Of a stretch of DNA of 64,000 bases, positions 60,962-64,000 are shown in pieces (the stretch's first letter is position 1; every line of letters starts with the position of its first letter). Position numbers and translations under genes: made by a program. This stretch comes from NVTR01 sp036479015 (GTDB lineage: Bacteria; Pseudomonadota; Alphaproteobacteria; Rhodobacterales; Rhodobacteraceae): NCBI GenBank assembly GCA_036479015.1, contig JAZGFB010000047.1, positions 124,001 to 188,000 on the forward strand. The letters run 5' to 3'. The notes under the pieces were generated by a model that was not told the origin of the DNA, did no database searches, and saw only the letters and a list, made by a program, of their open reading frames with translations.

Positions 60962-61714
60962 TTACCCCAGTATCGCCAATGCAGGAAATGTTTCCAGCAG
61001 CCAAAACGAAAAGGCACTAAACGCCCCGGTCAACAGCGCCAGTCCGACCAAAATAAGCAACACCCCCATGGCTTTTTCGATCTTGCCCATATGGGGCTTC
61101 AACCGGTTCATTAGCCCCATGGAGCGTTGGATAAACACCGCCGCCAGCAAGAAAGGTATGCCCAATCCGGCCGCATATACCGCCAACAGCGCCGTGCCAC
61201 GGGCAACCGATGCCTCTGACGCCGCCAATGACAGTATCGCGCCCAATTGCGGGCCAATGCACGGCGTCCAGCCAAAGGCGAACGCCAGGCCAAGAATATA
61301 GGCCCCAAAGGCCGATCCGCCCTTGTCACCGGCATCAAGCCGCGCTTCCCGGTCCAGAAATTTGATCCTGTATATCCCCAGAAAATGCAGCCCGAACAGA
61401 ATGACAACCAGGCCAGATACCTTTGAAAACAATTCTTGGTTCTGCAAAAAGAACGCCCCGAAAACCGACGCCGTGAACCCCAACAGCAAAAACACCGTCG
61501 ACAATCCAAGCACGAAAAATACCGCCGGCAAAATTGTGCGCCTGCTTTGGCTGCCGTCAGCCGTCATTTCGGCCATGGATATCCCGCCCATATAGGCCAG
61601 ATAGGGCGGCACAATCGGCAGCACACAGGGGCTAAGAAACGACAACAGCCCGGCAATCAGGGCAACTAACATCGCCGGCAACAGGCTGGCATCTATGATT
61701 TCAATTCCGAACAT
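60962..61714 (-). CDS. ccdA: Cytochrome c biogenesis protein CcdA
   Basis: A 250-residue membrane protein that carries reducing power across the inner membrane for c-type cytochrome assembly. About six helices; the two redox Cys appear in SFLSPCVLPIVPPYLAY and FGWTPCIGPQLGAIL. The ATG at 61714 begins the typical N-terminus; an upstream GTG-like extension to 61789 is unlikely. It is divergent from tusA with 95 bases between starts. Confidence 0.95.
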   Translation of the reverse strand: MFGIEIIDASLLPAMLVALIAGLLSFLSPCVLPIVPPYLAYMGGISMAEMTADGSQSRRTILPAVFFVLGLSTVFLLLGFTASVFGAFFLQNQELFSKVSGLVVILFGLHFLGIYRIKFLDREARLDAGDKGGSAFGAYILGLAFAFGWTPCIGPQLGAILSLAASEASVARGTALLAVYAAGLGIPFLLAAVFIQRSMGLMNRLKPHMGKIEKAMGVLLILVGLALLTGAFSAFSFWLLETFPALAILG

Positions 61715-61809
61715 AGGTTTCACATAGCCCTGTTTCGCGGCCGCGTCACCCGCACGCAATGTCACAACTTGGTGGACAAGTTGAAACATTGTGCGATACG
61801 CCAGCGGCT

Positions 61810-62037
61810 ATGGAATATGACCACGACCTTGATGCCATCGGGCTGCTCTGCCCGTTGCCGGTTCTAAAGGCGCGAAAGCGGCTGATGGGGCTGAAACCGG
61901 GCCAGGTATTAAGGGTGCAAACCAGCGACCCTGCGGCGGTGGTTGATGTGCCGCATTATTGTGCCGAAGCGGGCTATGAACTGCTGACGACCCAGGACAC
62001 AGAAACCGGCAACCAGTTCTTCATCCGCAAAAAGTAA
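61810..62037 (+). CDS. tusA: Sulfurtransferase TusA family protein
   Basis: A 75-residue sulfur-carrier protein. The CPxP signature is intact: Cys14 in LDAIGLLCPLPVLKARK. The rest follows the TusA fold (GQVLRVQTSDPAAVVDVPHYC). Divergent from ccdA. Members act in sulfur relay; the partner here is unknown. Confidence 0.92.
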   Translation: MEYDHDLDAIGLLCPLPVLKARKRLMGLKPGQVLRVQTSDPAAVVDVPHYCAEAGYELLTTQDTETGNQFFIRKK

Positions 62038-62056
62038 CGCCGGGATCACCCCGGCG
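62038..62056 (-). terminator. Rho-independent terminator of rne
   Basis: CGCCGGG and CCCGGCG form a 7-bp stem. On the minus strand it is followed by TTACTTTTTG. It starts 14 bases past the rne stop and also sits right after the tusA stop. Confidence 0.6.
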
Positions 62057-62070
62057 CTACATTCTGCAAT

Positions 62071-64000
62071 TTATTTACCCAGTGACCACCAGCCGCGTTT
62101 CTTCGGCTTATCCGGTTCAGTGGTCGTGACCACAGGCTCTGGCGTTTCAACAGGCACAGCCTTAGCAACTTTTGCCTTAGCAGGCTTGGCCTTGGCCGCT
62201 GGTTTGGCGTCTTCTACCTTAGCCTTTGGCTTGGCCCTGCTACGGGCCGGTTTTTTGGCGGGCTTTGGACTGTCTTCCTTAGCCTCAACCTCTGGCGTAT
62301 CAGCCACAGGTTCAGCCACGGCTTCTACCTTTTTCGCGCGTGACCGCCGCTTTGGCTTGGCCGGGGCTTCGCTTTCGGCGGGCGCGGGCGCTGGAACCGG
62401 GGTTGCCACTTGGGCTTCCACCGGGGTTTCAGTGCTCTCAACCACGACCGCAGCTTTAGGCTTACGACTGCGGCTGCGCGTTACCTTTTTGACGGGCTTT
62501 TCGGCTTCCGCAACGGCTTCAACCGTATCAGACGCGGCAGCCTGGGCAGGTTCCGCTTGCGCTGGCGCTGTGCTGTCCGCAGCCGCGTCAACCGGCGTAT
62601 CTGCACCGTTCATCACAATTGCAGCGCCGTTTTCGCCCTGTGTCTGGTTGTCATCACCGCCCCGGCCCCGCCGACGACGCCGACGCCGACGCCGCTTTTT
62701 AGGTGCCTGGCCATCCTCGGTGTCCTGGGTGTTCTGGACATTCTGGGCATTTTCGTTTGCTTCGGCTTCAACCACCTCTGCATCCTCGACACCTTCAGCA
62801 CCATCAATATCCGCCATCAATGACGCATCCACTGACACGACTGGTGTTGTCACCTCGGCCACAACCCGGGTCGCGGTCTTGAACTTTTCGATGGAAAAAT
62901 CAGGCGAAATCAGGAACGGGTCTGCTTCCACCCGAACCGACATGCCGTAAACAGCTTCGATCCCGGCGATATGCTCGCGCTTTTGGTTGACCAGGTAATT
63001 GGCAATCGCCACCGGCGCTTTCACCAGAACCTCGCGGGAACGGCGGCGCACGCCTTCCTCTTCCAGCTGGCGCAAGATCGACAGCGACAGGTTGTCGTCC
63101 GACCGGATAAGACCCGTGCCATGGCAATGGGCGCAGGGCTGGGTCGTTGCTTCGATCATACCGGGGCGCAGACGCTGGCGCGACATTTCCAGCAGACCAA
63201 AACCAGATATCCGGCCCACCTGAATGCGGGCACGGTCCGATTTCAGCCGGTCTTTGAAACGTTTTTCAACAGCCGTGTTGTTGCGCCGCTCATCCATGTC
63301 GATGTAATCGATCACGATCAGACCGGCCAGATCGCGCAGGCGCAGCTGGCGCGCAACTTCGTCTGACGCTTCCAGATTGGTCTTAAGCGCGGTGTCCTCG
63401 ATCGAATTTTCCTTGGTCGCGCGACCCGAATTGACGTCAATCGCCACCAGCGCCTCGGTCACCCCGATCACGATGTAACCGCCAGATTTCAGCTGAACCG
63501 TGGGGTTAAACATAGACCCCAGATAAGCTTCGACCTGATAGCGCGCGAACAACGGCAGCGGTTCTTTGTACAGCTTCACGTTTTTCGCATGCGACGGCAT
63601 GATCATTTTCATGAATTCTTTGGCAACGGCATAACCAGCGTCACCTTCAACAAACACTTCGTCGATCTCTTTGTTATAAAGATCACGGATCGAGCGTTTG
63701 ATCAGATTGCCTTCTTCATAGATCTTGGCAGGCGCCGTAGATTTCAGCGTCAGCTCGCGGATCTGTTCCCACATGCGTTGCAGGTATTCGTAATCGCGAT
63801 TGATCTCGGTCTTGGTGCGTTGTGCACCCGCGGTGCGAATGATCAGACCAGCGCCTTCTGGCACCTCAATCTGATTGGCAATTTCTTTCAGCTTCTTACG
63901 GTCAGGTGCGTTGGTGATCTTGCGTGAAATTCCACCACCACGGGCGGTGTTGGGCATCAGCACACAATAGCGCCCCGCCAGCGACAGGTATGTCGTCAGC
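62071..64000 (-). CDS. rne: Ribonuclease E (C-terminal part, runs off the window)
   Basis: Endoribonuclease of mRNA turnover and rRNA/tRNA processing. The visible part of about 640 residues starts within the catalytic domain (LTTYLSLAGRYCVLMPNTA). It contains the catalytic Asp segments (LVAIDVNSGR and GLIVIDYIDMDERRN) and the zinc link CAHCHG. The last 230 residues are the non-catalytic arm: acidic, then Arg-rich (RRRRRRRR-type), then Lys/Pro/Ala repeats with motifs that can bind RNA and partner proteins. The S1 domain lies off the window edge. It ends before a terminator shared with the tusA side. Confidence 0.95.
   Translation of the reverse strand, partial: LTTYLSLAGRYCVLMPNTARGGGISRKITNAPDRKKLKEIANQIEVPEGAGLIIRTAGAQRTKTEINRDYEYLQRMWEQIRELTLKSTAPAKIYEEGNLIKRSIRDLYNKEIDEVFVEGDAGYAVAKEFMKMIMPSHAKNVKLYKEPLPLFARYQVEAYLGSMFNPTVQLKSGGYIVIGVTEALVAIDVNSGRATKENSIEDTALKTNLEASDEVARQLRLRDLAGLIVIDYIDMDERRNNTAVEKRFKDRLKSDRARIQVGRISGFGLLEMSRQRLRPGMIEATTQPCAHCHGTGLIRSDDNLSLSILRQLEEEGVRRRSREVLVKAPVAIANYLVNQKREHIAGIEAVYGMSVRVEADPFLISPDFSIEKFKTATRVVAEVTTPVVSVDASLMADIDGAEGVEDAEVVEAEANENAQNVQNTQDTEDGQAPKKRRRRRRRRRGRGGDDNQTQGENGAAIVMNGADTPVDAAADSTAPAQAEPAQAAASDTVEAVAEAEKPVKKVTRSRSRKPKAAVVVESTETPVEAQVATPVPAPAPAESEAPAKPKRRSRAKKVEAVAEPVADTPEVEAKEDSPKPAKKPARSRAKPKAKVEDAKPAAKAKPAKAKVAKAVPVETPEPVVTTTEPDKPKKRGWWSLGK

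Noticed and set aside
62120..62950. Long open frame (276 residues) antisense to rne
   Set aside because: It is a low-complexity Ala/Ser/Thr shadow of the Lys/Ala/Pro-rich RNase E arm on the other strand; no ribosome site or family marks.
1..64000. CRISPR arrays, IS elements, prophage, rRNA operons
   Set aside because: No regularly spaced repeats, transposase, integrase, phage or rRNA sequence was seen.

Overview
The window is chromosomal DNA of an alphaproteobacterium, most likely a marine Rhodobacterales (Roseobacter-type) species. The grounds are a four-gene heterotetrameric sarcosine oxidase operon, a homoserine dehydrogenase - glpX - recJ - tRNA-Glu block, DUF3572 next to pleD, an alphaproteobacterial SspB, a circularly permuted two-piece tmRNA, and acuI near a BCCT transporter. 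Coding density is high, GC is in the mid-50s by eye, and there is no IS element, phage or CRISPR array. Most of it is core genome with several unusual accessory genes.

Layout. 1-5.6 kb: the start of dnaG, then soxBDAG (sarcosine to glycine plus methylene-THF), all on the minus strand. 5.7-12.3 kb: two groups of Tad-type pseudopilin genes that flank a glutamate dehydrogenase. 12.3-18.1 kb: a small membrane protein, a TetR regulator, a lipoprotein, then hom, glpX, recJ and tRNA-Glu. 18.1-24.9 kb: a secreted DUF1501/DUF1800 pair, an H-NOX/diguanylate cyclase pair whose H-NOX partner has lost its heme-ligand histidine, an orphan MttB-family methyltransferase and a HAD phosphatase. 25-28.2 kb: a single 1065-residue reductive dehalogenase fused to its own flavin/2Fe-2S reductase. 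28.2-32 kb: DUF3572/pleD, then an EF-hand - ECF sigma - anti-sigma-like - metal-sensor-like operon. 32-41.5 kb: DUF983, NUDIX, EamA exporter, desaturase, DUF2061, an XRE regulator that may be leaderless, aldo-keto reductase, MFS, metG and a thioredoxin-fold protein. 41.5-46 kb: a serine-protease autotransporter with a lipobox, tRNA-Leu, and an NAD(P)HX repair enzyme split into two coupled genes. 46-51.5 kb: glnB-glnA, a BCCT transporter, acuI and a DinB protein. 51.6-52 kb: tmRNA. 52-64 kb: ChrR-like cupin, ArsR/NIPSNAP/monooxygenase/ChrA cluster, sspB, fumC with an RHH gene, cytochrome P450 with an alpha/beta hydrolase, ccdA, tusA and the 3' part of rne.

Themes. Methylated-amine and one-carbon use links soxBDAG, mttB and the BCCT carrier, with glutamate dehydrogenase and glnBA handling nitrogen. 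Ribosome rescue and tag-directed proteolysis link ssrA and sspB. Two c-di-GMP synthases (the H-NOX partner and PleD) are present. The strongest candidates for a second look are the self-sufficient reductive dehalogenase, the heme-ligand-less H-NOX, the nnrE gene carrying a palindromic insertion, and the lipoprotein autotransporter. Everything here was read by eye; no database search was run.
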